From contig JANXSF010000087.1 of the NCBI GenBank assembly GCA_025352795.1, positions 100,686 through 164,685 on the forward strand: DNA of 64,000 nucleotides. The letters are read 5' to 3'. Of this stretch, positions 7,717 to 17,200 are shown in pieces. Position numbers and translations under genes: made by a program. Under the pieces are notes generated by a model. It saw nothing but the letters and a program-made list of their open reading frames with translations. It was not told the DNA's origin and did not search any database. The number at the start of each line of letters is the position of its first letter. The first letter of the stretch is position 1. Source of the stretch: Acidobacteriota bacterium (GTDB taxonomy: Bacteria > Acidobacteriota > Terriglobia > Bryobacterales > Bryobacteraceae).

Positions 7717-9938
7717 TGTCGCAGGTGCTGTATATCCTTTTAGGATTCTTCGCATCTCTGGGAGTTAACTTCGTCATCGGTCAATTGCTGCTTAGGCGAT
7801 TGAACATTCAATTATTCCGCCAGGAACAACCCGCCATCGCCATTATTTTAGGTTGCTCCGTTTGGAGCTTAGGAATGTTCCTGTTGGCCGCAGCACACCT
7901 CATCCACAAAGGTGTGCTGGTAGGACTAGCCGCAGCAGTGATGATAATCGGGTGGAAATTCAAAGCTTTCGTTCTTCCCACACAGTCATTTCCACCGCTT
8001 CCAAAAACATGGAAATATGTTTTAGGAATCATCGCGGCTGTCTTTGGAGTGCTCTACATTTCCAATGCCATGGCCCCGGAAATAAGTCCCGATGGCATGG
8101 CTTATCATCTGGGCTTAACCACCCGCTACTACCGGGAGCACGGCTTCCACCCCATCACCACCAATATGTACGCCAGCCTTTCACAAGCTATGGAAATGCT
8201 GTTCCTGTTGCCTTATTCAATTGGAAGACATCCAGCCGCAGCCATGACGCACATGATCTTTTTATGGCTGCTTCCATGGATGATCCTTTGTTTTGGACGT
8301 CGCAATGGATTCGTCAACGCTGGAGCCCTTGCCGCAGTTCTCATTTTTTGCGCACCAGTGATCGGCGTCGATGGCATTAGCGCCTACAACGACCTTGCCA
8401 CAGCGTCGGCGATTTTCACAGTCTTTTACCTTGTCCAATTGTGGAAGCAACAACGCCAAGCATCGCTGATAACCGCCATTGGCATAACTGCTGGATTTGC
8501 GTTTGCACTCAAGTATACGGCCTTTCTAGCGCTTCCTTATGCAGTGGTGACTATTATCAAGGAACTGCATCGTGATCGCAAACCCTGGCATCTACCTGCC
8601 GCAAAAGTGGTCGCCATCGCCTCCATATTTATCTTGCCGTGGATGATCAAGAACACACTCTTTGTCGGCAATCCCGTATCGCCATTTTTAAATTCTGTTT
8701 TTCCAAATCACAACATTCACATTTGGTTTGAAGCTTCTTACAAGCGCAATATGTCGCGCTATGGCATGGAAAATCTTGCTTGGATTCCAGTGGAAACAAC
8801 CATTCGAGGGGATAAGTTGGGTGGCCTGCTTGGCCCCATGTTTGTTCTGCTTCCGTTGGGACTTCTCGGCTTCCGTAAGCGCGCAGCCCGACCCTTGATC
8901 CTGGCCGCCTTGCTGTTCACACTTCCCTACCCCGCCAATATCGGCACTCGATTCCTGATTCCTTCAGCACCATTTTGGGCACTTAGTTTCGCCATACTAT
9001 TGGAATCCATCCCTCATTTGGCCCTCGCGCTAGCCTTGATTCATGCTGCGTTAAGTTGGCCCGATGCCATTCCTTTATACTCCGCAAAATATACGTGGCG
9101 ATTGAATCGAATCCCCTGGAAGAGCTCATTACACATTGTTGACGATGACTATTACATTGGCCGAAATGTAGGCGGTTATGCCATGACTCGGGAAATTGAA
9201 CGGGTTGTCCCAATAGATAAAACAGTGTTTGGTTTCGATCAGATTCAAGAAGCCTATGCGAAACCCAAGTTCATGGTCAGTTTCCAAAGTGCGCATGGAG
9301 AAATCATCACCGACATCTTCCACAGCGCTCTAATGCCGTCGTACCTATCCACTGGACGCACAACGTTTAACTTTCCATCGCAAAAACTAACTCGCATCCG
9401 TTTGGTACAAACAGGCAATCTGCCATCTGAGAAATGGTCCATGGCAGAGTTCCGATTATTCTCCCAAAAAAGCGAAGTGCAACGCCTGCCGTCCTGGAAA
9501 CTACGTAGCGCACCAAACTCTTGGGATGTGCAGATGGCCTTTGATAATTCACCGGTAACCCGTTGGTCATCCTGGGAACCGAAGCGACCAGGCATGTTTA
9601 TTGAAATTCAATTCCCCAGCCCACAACTGGTAGACCAAGTGGTTCTGGAAGTTTCGCGCGACCAAACACCTGGCTATATGGCCCTGGAAGGGTACGATCA
9701 ATATGGCAATAAATATCAACTTTCCAACACTCCCAAAGAATCGTTGGTTGAAGCTCCAGAAGGCTGGAGGCTGCTGTCTACGCGCGCGATGATGGCCCGA
9801 GGCATAGACTATTTTTTGATTTCAGAAACCAATTACGGCTATCAGGATGTAAAGAAAAATGCACGATATTGGGGCATGGAACTCATCGCCGTAAAAGGTA
9901 CAAGTCGACTTTACAAGCTCACAGGAAATACGCCATGA
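7716..9938 (+). CDS. GT39-like membrane protein with C-terminal discoidin-like domain
   Basis: A 740-aa membrane protein. Roughly 10-12 hydrophobic helices fill residues 1-470, with the acidic loop ISPDGMAYHLGL after the first helices, as in GT-C/PMT-type transferases that use polyprenyl-linked sugars. The C-terminal part (about residues 580-690) has the pattern of an F5/8-type carbohydrate-binding domain: WDVQMAFDNSPVTRWSSW, then IEIQFPSPQLVDQVVLEVS. A membrane transferase tethered to an external carbohydrate-binding module would act on an extracytoplasmic acceptor. Neighbours include a lipoprotein and a sugar kinase. Substrate unknown. Confidence 0.7.
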   Translation: MSQVLYILLGFFASLGVNFVIGQLLLRRLNIQLFRQEQPAIAIILGCSVWSLGMFLLAAAHLIHKGVLVGLAAAVMIIGWKFKAFVLPTQSFPPLPKTWKYVLGIIAAVFGVLYISNAMAPEISPDGMAYHLGLTTRYYREHGFHPITTNMYASLSQAMEMLFLLPYSIGRHPAAAMTHMIFLWLLPWMILCFGRRNGFVNAGALAAVLIFCAPVIGVDGISAYNDLATASAIFTVFYLVQLWKQQRQASLITAIGITAGFAFALKYTAFLALPYAVVTIIKELHRDRKPWHLPAAKVVAIASIFILPWMIKNTLFVGNPVSPFLNSVFPNHNIHIWFEASYKRNMSRYGMENLAWIPVETTIRGDKLGGLLGPMFVLLPLGLLGFRKRAARPLILAALLFTLPYPANIGTRFLIPSAPFWALSFAILLESIPHLALALALIHAALSWPDAIPLYSAKYTWRLNRIPWKSSLHIVDDDYYIGRNVGGYAMTREIERVVPIDKTVFGFDQIQEAYAKPKFMVSFQSAHGEIITDIFHSALMPSYLSTGRTTFNFPSQKLTRIRLVQTGNLPSEKWSMAEFRLFSQKSEVQRLPSWKLRSAPNSWDVQMAFDNSPVTRWSSWEPKRPGMFIEIQFPSPQLVDQVVLEVSRDQTPGYMALEGYDQYGNKYQLSNTPKESLVEAPEGWRLLSTRAMMARGIDYFLISETNYGYQDVKKNARYWGMELIAVKGTSRLYKLTGNTP

Positions 9939-10882
9939 AACTTTTCCTGGGTGTGGACGGTGGCCAATCTTCCACTATGGCCGTCATCGGCGACGAAACT
10001 GGCCGCGTACTTGGACTTGGTCAGGACGGTCCATGTAATCATGTTCAGTCTGCTGCTGAAGGTCGAGAAAAGTTTATCCGAGTCATTGGTGGGTGCGTTG
10101 AAAAGGCTTGTCAGCAAGCTGGAATTAGTTCGCCAGTTGCATTTGAAGCTGCCTGCCTGGGCTTCTCTGGCGGTCCTGCGGACAAGCTGGCAATACTGCA
10201 ACAACTGCTTTCCGTGAACCATCTTGTTGTGACCACCGATGCTTTGATCGCCCTTACCGGAGCCCATGCGGGTGGCCCTGGTTGCATTACCGTTGCAGGC
10301 ACTGGTTCCATTTCCTTCGCGCGCGGACCCAACGGCAACACGAGTAGAGCCGGAGGTTGGGGATACATGTTTGGTGATGAGGGTGGCGGGTTCGACCTCA
10401 CTCGGCAGGCGCTGCGCGCCGTCCTGCGCCAGTATGAAGGCTGGGGTCCTAGAACGACGTTGCACGATTCGCTTCTGGCAGCAACCGGCTCAGCCGATGC
10501 CAATGATTTGCTGCATCGCTTTTACACTTCGGATTTTTCTCGCCCGCGCATTGCGGCACTTTCAAAATTGGTGGATCAAGCCGCCATGGCTGGCGATTCT
10601 GTTGCGCTGACGCTCCTTCACAATGCCGCACAAGATTTGGCGCTCATCACCGCCTCCGCGCGAAATCAGCTTTTCCCCCGAGGCTCCCATTGCCGCGTTG
10701 CGCCCATTGGCGCCGTATTTCACAGTAGTATTTTGTTGCAGCGCTTCACCCTGCTTGTAGAAATGAGCGATGGCACTGTGGTATCACCTCAGCACGGACC
10801 CGCCATCGGGGCGTTGCTTGAAGCCTACCAATCCGTGGGTATTTCCGATACACTCACCAATCTTCCGGAGAAAGAAAAATGA
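9935..10882 (+). CDS. BadF/BadG/BcrA-type ATPase, N-acetylglucosamine kinase-like
   Basis: A 315-aa ASKHA-fold kinase. The phosphate-1 motif FLGVDGGQSSTMAVI opens the protein, and a second ATP-binding segment VAGTGSISFA with GGWGYMFGDEGGGFDL lies mid-protein; these are characteristic of bacterial and eukaryotic N-acetylglucosamine kinases. It probably phosphorylates an amino sugar released during wall or glycan turnover. The ATG at 9935 overlaps the preceding stop (ATGA) and removes a spurious 22-codon extension. Sugar specificity is inferred from family only. Confidence 0.85.
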   Translation: MKLFLGVDGGQSSTMAVIGDETGRVLGLGQDGPCNHVQSAAEGREKFIRVIGGCVEKACQQAGISSPVAFEAACLGFSGGPADKLAILQQLLSVNHLVVTTDALIALTGAHAGGPGCITVAGTGSISFARGPNGNTSRAGGWGYMFGDEGGGFDLTRQALRAVLRQYEGWGPRTTLHDSLLAATGSADANDLLHRFYTSDFSRPRIAALSKLVDQAAMAGDSVALTLLHNAAQDLALITASARNQLFPRGSHCRVAPIGAVFHSSILLQRFTLLVEMSDGTVVSPQHGPAIGALLEAYQSVGISDTLTNLPEKEK

Positions 10883-12192
10883 AAATACTTCTAGCAGTGC
10901 TGGTCCCGATGCTTTCACTTGCGCAGGAACCGAATTGGGCGGAAACAGACAAGCGTTCCGTCGAACTGTTGCAGCAGTACATCCGCATTCCAAGTATCAA
11001 TCCGCCTGCCGACACACGGGCGGCCGCCGATTTCCTTACTCGCGAACTGGAAGGTGCCGGGTTGAAAGTTGCCCGCTATCAACCTAATTCCACTCATTGC
11101 GTCAACCTGATGACGCGCTTGGAAGGTCGTGATCGTTCAGCCAAACCGCTGTTGCTGCTAACTCATATGGATGTGGTCCCGGTTGATGCCAAAGCCTGGA
11201 ACGTGGACCCGTTTGGCGGGGAACTCAAGGACGGGGTTATTTGGGGTCGCGGTGCCATAGATATGAAGGGAATTGGCATTCAACAATTGATGGCCGTCAC
11301 TTTGCTTAAGAAGCTGGGAATTGTGCCCGTCCGTGACATTATCCTGGTTGCTACTTGTGATGAAGAAACGGATGGTACCCGTGGCGTAAAGTGGATGATC
11401 GCCAATCATTGGGACAAATTAAATCCCGCTTTCGTTCTGGATGAAGGAGGGTTTGGCACACGCGACATTTTGACGCCAAACAAGCTGATTTTCGGCATTG
11501 CTGTGGGTGAAAAGCAGTTGGTATGGCTCAGGCTGCGGGCCAAAGGTACTGCGGCCCATGGCTCGCAACCCATCCCCGATAACGCCAACGACATTCTGCT
11601 TACTGCCATTAACAAAGCCATGGCCTTGCCTTCAGCAGGCAAGCGCCACCCGGTAGTGGATGAGATGATTCTCAACGTAGGTGTGTTGGCTCAAAACAAG
11701 TTCACCAATGCGATTCAGAAAAATACTATGTCGTTAACCACATTGCGCGCAGGCGTCGGCGACCCTCCCAAAGTGAACGTCATCCCCTCTTCCAGCGAAG
11801 CGACGCTCGATTGCCGCATACTGCCGGGTGCCAATTCCGCCGAATTTATCTCTGAGATTAAGGCGCGCATCAACGACCCGCGCGTTACGGTGGAACTGCT
11901 GTCCGAACCTCTGGATACAGGTGTATCCAGTAGCCAGACCCCCATGTTCGCCGCCATAAAATTGGCCATTTTGAAGCACAACCCCGGCGCAGTGATCACC
12001 CCTATGCTGGTGCCCTATGGCACCGATAGCAGCAATTTCCGCATGAAAGGAGTGCCATCCTACGGTCTTAACCCCATCGTCATTGACGCCGCAACACTGG
12101 CCACCATGCACAGCGACGCCGAACGTATCCCCATTGCCGAGTTCCTCAAGGGAGTGCGCATTTACTTCGACGTGCTACGATCAAATTTCTAG
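10879..12192 (+). CDS. M20 family metallopeptidase, exported
   Basis: A 437-aa dizinc exopeptidase or deacylase. A signal peptide (MKILLAVLVPMLSLAQ) precedes the catalytic domain. Metal and catalytic residues are visible in LLTHMDVVP, GRGAIDMKG, CDEETDG, DEGGFG and the C-terminal TMHSDAERI. A dimerisation-domain insert lies in the middle. The start overlaps the kinase stop (ATGA), so they are co-translated. Family members remove N-acyl or C-terminal residues from peptides; the substrate here is not known, and export points to periplasmic peptide processing. Confidence 0.88.
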   Translation: MKILLAVLVPMLSLAQEPNWAETDKRSVELLQQYIRIPSINPPADTRAAADFLTRELEGAGLKVARYQPNSTHCVNLMTRLEGRDRSAKPLLLLTHMDVVPVDAKAWNVDPFGGELKDGVIWGRGAIDMKGIGIQQLMAVTLLKKLGIVPVRDIILVATCDEETDGTRGVKWMIANHWDKLNPAFVLDEGGFGTRDILTPNKLIFGIAVGEKQLVWLRLRAKGTAAHGSQPIPDNANDILLTAINKAMALPSAGKRHPVVDEMILNVGVLAQNKFTNAIQKNTMSLTTLRAGVGDPPKVNVIPSSSEATLDCRILPGANSAEFISEIKARINDPRVTVELLSEPLDTGVSSSQTPMFAAIKLAILKHNPGAVITPMLVPYGTDSSNFRMKGVPSYGLNPIVIDAATLATMHSDAERIPIAEFLKGVRIYFDVLRSNF

Positions 12193-12204
12193 CCCAAAAA
12201 CTCT

Positions 12205-13374
12205 ATGTCTAAACTTTCGATACGTGACCTCGATTTAAAAGGTAAGTGTGTGTTCATGCGCGTGGACTTTAATGTCCCGTTGGCCGCTGGTGGCCAGGAG
12301 ATCACTTCCGATAAGCGCATTCGTGCTTCCCTGCCCTCTATTCAATACGCTTTGGATCATGGCGCTGGCCTGATTCTTGCCAGCCACTTGGGTCGCCCCA
12401 AAGGCAAACCGAACGCTGAGATGAGTCTTAAGCCCTGTGCCGTGCGTCTTGCAGAATTGCTCGGACGCCCTGTAGTGATGGCTCCCGATTGCGTCGGCCC
12501 TGAAGTGGAAGCTTTGAAACCGCTGCCTGGGCACGTCGTGTTGTTGGAAAATCTGCGCTTCCATACCGAAGAAGAAAGTAACGACCCTGCCTTTGCAAAA
12601 CAACTGGCTTCGTTGTGCGACGTCTATGTGAACGATGCTTTTGGCAGTGCTCACCGCGACCATGCATCCACTGTTGGAATGATCGCCTTCGTCTCCCGAG
12701 CCGCCGCCGGCTTGCTGATGGATAAGGAGCTGGAATATTTAGGGAAGGCGACCACCAACCCGGAACGTCCTTGCATTTCCATTCTGGGTGGCGCCAAAGT
12801 TTCCGACAAAATCGAAGTTATTCAAAACTTGGCAAAGGTTGTGGATCAGTTACTGATCGGTGGCGCTATGGCGTACACCTTCCTCCGCGCCCGTGGTGAA
12901 CCTACCGGCAAATCTTTGGTGGAAGAAGACAAACTGGAATTGGCTAAATCATTAATGGATCAACTTGGTTCCAAGCTGTTACTGCCTGTTGACCATGTGG
13001 TTGCCGAAGAATTCAAAGCCGATGCCCCGCACCAGACCGTTACTGTGATCCCCGATGGCAGCATGGCTCTGGACATTGGTCCAAAGACCATTGAACTGTT
13101 TTCGGCAGTCGCAGCAAAGGCGAAGACTATCATCTGGAATGGGCCTATGGGAGTGTTTGAGCTGAAGCCTTTTGATACCGGCACAGTCGCCCTGGCCAAA
13201 GCAGTAGCCAACTCTGGAGCCATTTCCATTGTGGGTGGCGGCGATTCGGAGAAGGCTATTAAGTCTGCCGGTGTAAGTGACAAAATCAGCCATATCTCCA
13301 CAGGCGGCGGTGCTTCGCTGGAGTTCCTGGGTGGTGTTCAACTGCCCGGAGTAGTGGCATTGACTAATAAATAA
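12205..13374 (+). CDS. pgk: Phosphoglycerate kinase
   Basis: Glycolytic enzyme that transfers phosphate between 1,3-bisphosphoglycerate and ADP; 389 aa, the usual bacterial length. Visible signatures: VDFNVPL near the N-terminus, [11 protein letters not shown], the hinge region with [23 protein letters not shown], and the nucleotide-binding GGGDSEKAI. No gap or tpi gene is adjacent, so it is separated from the other lower-glycolysis genes. Confidence 0.97.
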   Translation: MSKLSIRDLDLKGKCVFMRVDFNVPLAAGGQEITSDKRIRASLPSIQYALDHGAGLILASHLGRPKGKPNAEMSLKPCAVRLAELLGRPVVMAPDCVGPEVEALKPLPGHVVLLENLRFHTEEESNDPAFAKQLASLCDVYVNDAFGSAHRDHASTVGMIAFVSRAAAGLLMDKELEYLGKATTNPERPCISILGGAKVSDKIEVIQNLAKVVDQLLIGGAMAYTFLRARGEPTGKSLVEEDKLELAKSLMDQLGSKLLLPVDHVVAEEFKADAPHQTVTVIPDGSMALDIGPKTIELFSAVAAKAKTIIWNGPMGVFELKPFDTGTVALAKAVANSGAISIVGGGDSEKAIKSAGVSDKISHISTGGGASLEFLGGVQLPGVVALTNK

Positions 13375-13391
13375 GAGTTACCCTTAAGGTT

Positions 13392-14672
13392 ATGAAGTTA
13401 GCTATATTCTTTCCATTTTTGGCACTGCTGGCAACCGCTGCAATGCCCGATGTCACGTTTCACAAAGACGTGATGCCAGTGCTGCAAAAACATTGCCAGA
13501 TCTGCCACCGTCCTGGTGAGGCCGGACCCATGTCGTTCCTTTCTTATAAGGAATCCCGACCCTGGGCCAAGGCTATGCGCGATGCCGTGGCATCGAAAAA
13601 GATGCCGCCGTGGTTTGCTGATCCAGCCCATGGAAAGTTTGCAAACGACCGTCGGCTTGATTCCAAAGATATTGAAACTCTAACGCAGTGGGCCAACACT
13701 GGTGCAAAAGAAGGCAATCCCAAAGATGCCCCCAAGCCAGTTACATTCGCCCAAGGTTGGACCATTGGCAATCCTGACGTTGTGTTCGAAATGCCCTTTG
13801 AATTCGACATTCCAGCGAAAGGAACTCTAGAATACCAGCACTTTGTTCTGCCCACTAATTTCAAGGAAGACACTTGGGTAACAGCGGTTGAAGTACGTCC
13901 CAGCAATCGCGCAGTTACTCATCATGGTGTGGCCTTTGTTCGCCCTCCTGGTTCGAATTGGCTGCGTGATGCCAAGCCTGGTGTGGCGTATGTTCCTCCG
14001 GTCACCTGGCGATCCAATCTATCCCAGCTTGAAGAAGTTTTTGAAACCTACGTTCCCGGTGCAGTTCCTCATCACCTGGCCCCAGGTCAGGCGAAACTGA
14101 TTCCCGCTGGCAGCGATATTATTCTTCAAATGCATTACACCGCAAACGGCACGGCAAGCAAGGACAGAAGTCGCATTGGACTGATTCTTTCAAAAACTCC
14201 GCCATCCGAACGTGTCTATTCTATGAGCGTAACCAATTCCAAATTTGCAATTCCTCCCGGTGCTTCAGAATACCCTGTTGAAGGAAAATTCATATTCCAA
14301 CAAGAAGTCAAACTGCTGGCACTTTCACCTCACATGCACTTACGAGGGAAGTCCATGCAGTACACGGTGGTTTATCCGACGGGTGAATCCCAAGTAGTGT
14401 TGAATGTTCCCAACTACGATTTCAGTTGGCAATTGTTCTACTACATGGATAAACCGCTGGTTCTTCCAAAAGGCTCCCGCATTGACGTTCGGGCGACTTT
14501 CGACAATTCTGCGAACAACAAAAACAACCCCGACGCTACACAGGAAGTGAAGTGGGGAGATCAAAGTTGGCAGGAAATGATGGTGGCCTTTGTTGACGTG
14601 GTGATTCCAGCCAACATGAATCAACTGGAAATTTACACCGGACCCAAGCGGCAACCCAAACCAGCGGAATAG
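13392..14672 (+). CDS. Exported CxxCH / copper-monooxygenase-like protein, copy 1
   Basis: A 426-aa secreted protein (signal peptide residues 1-17). The N-terminal domain has a single cytochrome-c-like heme motif CQICH followed by RPGEAGPMSF and MPPWFADP. The C-terminal half resembles the type II copper, ascorbate-dependent monooxygenase fold, with candidate ligands in VTHHGVAFV, LQMHYTANG and SPHMHLRGK. The fusion is common in Acidobacteriota and often annotated as thiol-disulfide isomerase or cytochrome; its substrate is unknown. A paralogue lies on the opposite strand 0.8 kb away. Confidence 0.8.
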   Translation: MKLAIFFPFLALLATAAMPDVTFHKDVMPVLQKHCQICHRPGEAGPMSFLSYKESRPWAKAMRDAVASKKMPPWFADPAHGKFANDRRLDSKDIETLTQWANTGAKEGNPKDAPKPVTFAQGWTIGNPDVVFEMPFEFDIPAKGTLEYQHFVLPTNFKEDTWVTAVEVRPSNRAVTHHGVAFVRPPGSNWLRDAKPGVAYVPPVTWRSNLSQLEEVFETYVPGAVPHHLAPGQAKLIPAGSDIILQMHYTANGTASKDRSRIGLILSKTPPSERVYSMSVTNSKFAIPPGASEYPVEGKFIFQQEVKLLALSPHMHLRGKSMQYTVVYPTGESQVVLNVPNYDFSWQLFYYMDKPLVLPKGSRIDVRATFDNSANNKNNPDATQEVKWGDQSWQEMMVAFVDVVIPANMNQLEIYTGPKRQPKPAE

Positions 14673-14674
14673 CA

Positions 14675-15493
14675 TTGGTCATTCGAACCCTTTCGATTCT
14701 CGACGTGCCTCAGGCAAACAAGTTGAGTAATCTTGCGGGTTGGAATCAAACCAAGCGTGACTGGCTGCGCATACTGCTTTTAGAACCTGAAGGCTGCTTC
14801 TGCATTGTGATGGATGGCTGTGTTGTAGCAACCACTACAGCCATCCGTTATGAAGGCCGCCTGGCCTGGATCGGGATGGTGTTGACGCATCCCGACTATC
14901 GTCGTTTAGGGTTCGCCCGCCTGCTGATGGAGCATGCTCTACGTTGGCTACGTGCTCAGGATATAGCCGTCGTCAAACTGGATGCGACAGACGATGGACG
15001 TCCGCTATATGCGTCACTTGGATTTACTGATGACTGCGCAGTAGAACGTTGGATTCGCCCTCCTGGTCTGAGCAAGCACCCTGTTCCCGTCCTTCCTTGC
15101 GACACAGAGTTTGAAATGGATCGCGCTGCATTCGGTCTTTCCCGCACAGAACTACTAAACTTATTACGAGAAGAAACCTGCGCAGGCAGTCCTGAACTGG
15201 GGTTTGCCATTTGCCGCGAAGGTGCACTTGGATCCTATTTCGGTCCTTGCCTGGCAACATCTCAAAGCAACGCCCGTCACTTTATGGATTGGTTCTGCGC
15301 ACTTCATCCAGACCGACAATTGATTTGGGATCTGTTCCCACAACATCAAAAGGCGAAGGATTTGGCCACAGAATTCCACTTTCTTGCGAGGCGTTCCTTG
15401 GTTCGCATGGGTCTGTCCTTGCAACCAGGCGTTACAACTCCTCCTACCAATCCACAGGCTTACTACGCCATTGCTGGTTTCGAATACGGGTAG
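14675..15493 (+). CDS. GNAT family N-acetyltransferase
   Basis: A 272-aa acyltransferase. The N-terminal GNAT domain shows WIGMVLTHPDYRRLGFARLLMEHAL, the acetyl-CoA pyrophosphate-binding segment (R-x2-G-x-A variant), and LYASLGF. The C-terminal 120 residues look like a second, degenerate domain, as in double-GNAT proteins. It starts with TTG at 14675, two bases after the upstream stop, with no competing ATG. Substrate unknown. It converges with the next gene with a 10-base gap. Confidence 0.8.
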   Translation: MVIRTLSILDVPQANKLSNLAGWNQTKRDWLRILLLEPEGCFCIVMDGCVVATTTAIRYEGRLAWIGMVLTHPDYRRLGFARLLMEHALRWLRAQDIAVVKLDATDDGRPLYASLGFTDDCAVERWIRPPGLSKHPVPVLPCDTEFEMDRAAFGLSRTELLNLLREETCAGSPELGFAICREGALGSYFGPCLATSQSNARHFMDWFCALHPDRQLIWDLFPQHQKAKDLATEFHFLARRSLVRMGLSLQPGVTTPPTNPQAYYAIAGFEYG

Positions 15494-15503
15494 GTTTCTG
15501 CGT

Positions 15504-16697
15504 CTATTGCCGAATGAAAAAGCTTTCTTTGTCCATGCTTGCTGGTACCACAACATCGAAGAAACCCACCATCATCTCTTCCCAACTCTGTTCACCCCAG
15601 TGGACTTCCGCATCTGGATCAGGGTTGTAGGGATTGTTTGCCGAGTTATCGTAAGTCGCCGTCATCAGAATTCGCGTGCCCTTCGATAACAAGCGAGGCT
15701 TGTCCAAATCGTAACGCAATTGCCAATTGAAGCGATAAGGCTTCACGCTCAATAAGGTCTCCCACTGGCCAGGACGTTCGGCGATGGCGTAGACAAAACT
15801 ACTGCCTCGAAGGTGCATGTGAGGGAACAGATTCAGCAAGATTGCTTCGTTAGGAAACGATCCACTGACACTCAGATGGTAACTGCGATCTCCTGGTGGA
15901 ATGGAGATGTTTCCATTGTTCATTTGTAGCGTCAAAATGCGCTGTTTGGGCGCTTCTTTGGCGAAGACTAAGCCTATTTTGGTCTTATCGGCGACTGCCT
16001 TTCCATTGGTCGTATAGTGAACTTGCAATACTAGACTAGACCCAGCCGGAATCTTTTTCCCCATCCCATCAGGCGCAATAAATGGTGGTTGACCCGGCGT
16101 GTACACCAGCAGAATGTCCCGCACAGTTTCCGTCTTCGTTCCAAAAGCCACGCCAGGCTTGGCTTCGGCCAACCATTTCGAACCAGGCTCGCGGATGTAA
16201 ACCACTGCATGATGAACCACTCCACGGACAGAAGGACGCACCTCCGCCGCAGTTACCCAACAATCTGCGCTGCAAATACTTTCCAACACAATGTGCTGGT
16301 ACAGGACATCCCCTTTAGCCGGAATCTGAAATGCCTCTTTCATCTCCACTATTTTATTTGGAGGCGTGATGCCCCAACCTTCCACCCACTTGGCTTGAGT
16401 TGAAACTGGATGCCCTTCCATTGAGCCTCCATCAACCCACTTGCCGATGGTGGCAATTTCTTCGTCACTCAGTCGCGGATCATTCTTGAATTTTCCAAAG
16501 CGAGGATCTGCAAACCATGGAGGCATACTGCGGGCAGTCACTGCCTGGCGAATGGCCTTGGCCCACGGCCTTGCTTCTTTGAATGTGGAAAGAAGCATGG
16601 GCCCCACTTCGCCCTTACGATGGCAGCTTTGGCAATGACGTTCCAGAATCGGTTGCACATCGGCAAAAGTGACCAACGCTGCCAACAATAACATCAT
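15504..16697 (-). CDS. Exported CxxCH / copper-monooxygenase-like protein, copy 2
   Basis: A 397-aa paralogue of the 13392-14672 gene with the same order of motifs: short signal peptide, CQSCHRKGEVGPML, MPPWFADPRFGKFKNDPRLSD, VVHHAVVYI, LQVHYTTNG and FPHMHLRGSSF. All metal-ligand candidates are retained in both copies, so both are probably functional. Its start overlaps the stop of the upstream minus-strand gene (ATGA). The copies face each other around the GNAT gene, an inverted arrangement compatible with duplication followed by rearrangement. Confidence 0.8.
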   Translation of the reverse strand: MMLLLAALVTFADVQPILERHCQSCHRKGEVGPMLLSTFKEARPWAKAIRQAVTARSMPPWFADPRFGKFKNDPRLSDEEIATIGKWVDGGSMEGHPVSTQAKWVEGWGITPPNKIVEMKEAFQIPAKGDVLYQHIVLESICSADCWVTAAEVRPSVRGVVHHAVVYIREPGSKWLAEAKPGVAFGTKTETVRDILLVYTPGQPPFIAPDGMGKKIPAGSSLVLQVHYTTNGKAVADKTKIGLVFAKEAPKQRILTLQMNNGNISIPPGDRSYHLSVSGSFPNEAILLNLFPHMHLRGSSFVYAIAERPGQWETLLSVKPYRFNWQLRYDLDKPRLLSKGTRILMTATYDNSANNPYNPDPDAEVHWGEQSWEEMMVGFFDVVVPASMDKESFFIRQ

Positions 16698-17182
16698 TTG
16701 CAGGATACCCGTTTCATTGGATATTCTTCCGCTGCTGGCTTGCCTTTCATAACTCCTTCCACTTTGGCGAACAATCCATTCTTACCCGTAGAACGATAGA
16801 TAATGCGTTGCGGAAAATCGTGAGTGGGATTTTCAAAAACAACTTCGCCAGGCTTCAAGCTGGCCACTGGGAAGGTGGTCTTTTGCCCCGCCAGTTTAGT
16901 TTGCACAGTCATGCCAAGCTTGCCGTCATCCACGCGAATCATGGCGAACTCAGTAAAGGTTGTGCGATCCCCTTTAACGTTGCGCGCCGTTCCCAGCATG
17001 GTACCGGCCACTGGACGCATCCACATTTCCTGATTCAACTGTTCACCAAAGGGCCCTTCCCAACAGCCTGCCATGAAGGACAACTTGTCAATGTCCGCCG
17101 CATCTACATTCGCCGCAGTGAATAAATACATGGAAACCAACCCCGCCAGAATAGTTCGCATAGTTAAATTATGACTCGCCAT
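16694..17182 (-). CDS. Exported DUF6265-like protein
   Basis: A 162-aa protein with a signal peptide (TILAGLVSMYLFTAANVDAA) and a mature domain opening with FMAGCWEGPFGEQLNQEMWM. It continues as a beta-rich domain with TFTEFAMIRVDDGKLGM and FENPTHDFPQRIIYR, the pattern of the DUF6265/lipocalin-like family of unknown function. An internal ATG seven codons in (17161) would also leave a good signal peptide. It is coupled to the monooxygenase-like gene downstream, so the two may act together in the periplasm. Confidence 0.7.
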   Translation of the reverse strand: MASHNLTMRTILAGLVSMYLFTAANVDAADIDKLSFMAGCWEGPFGEQLNQEMWMRPVAGTMLGTARNVKGDRTTFTEFAMIRVDDGKLGMTVQTKLAGQKTTFPVASLKPGEVVFENPTHDFPQRIIYRSTGKNGLFAKVEGVMKGKPAAEEYPMKRVSCK

Positions 17183-17200
17183 TCGTCATAATAGTTTTCA

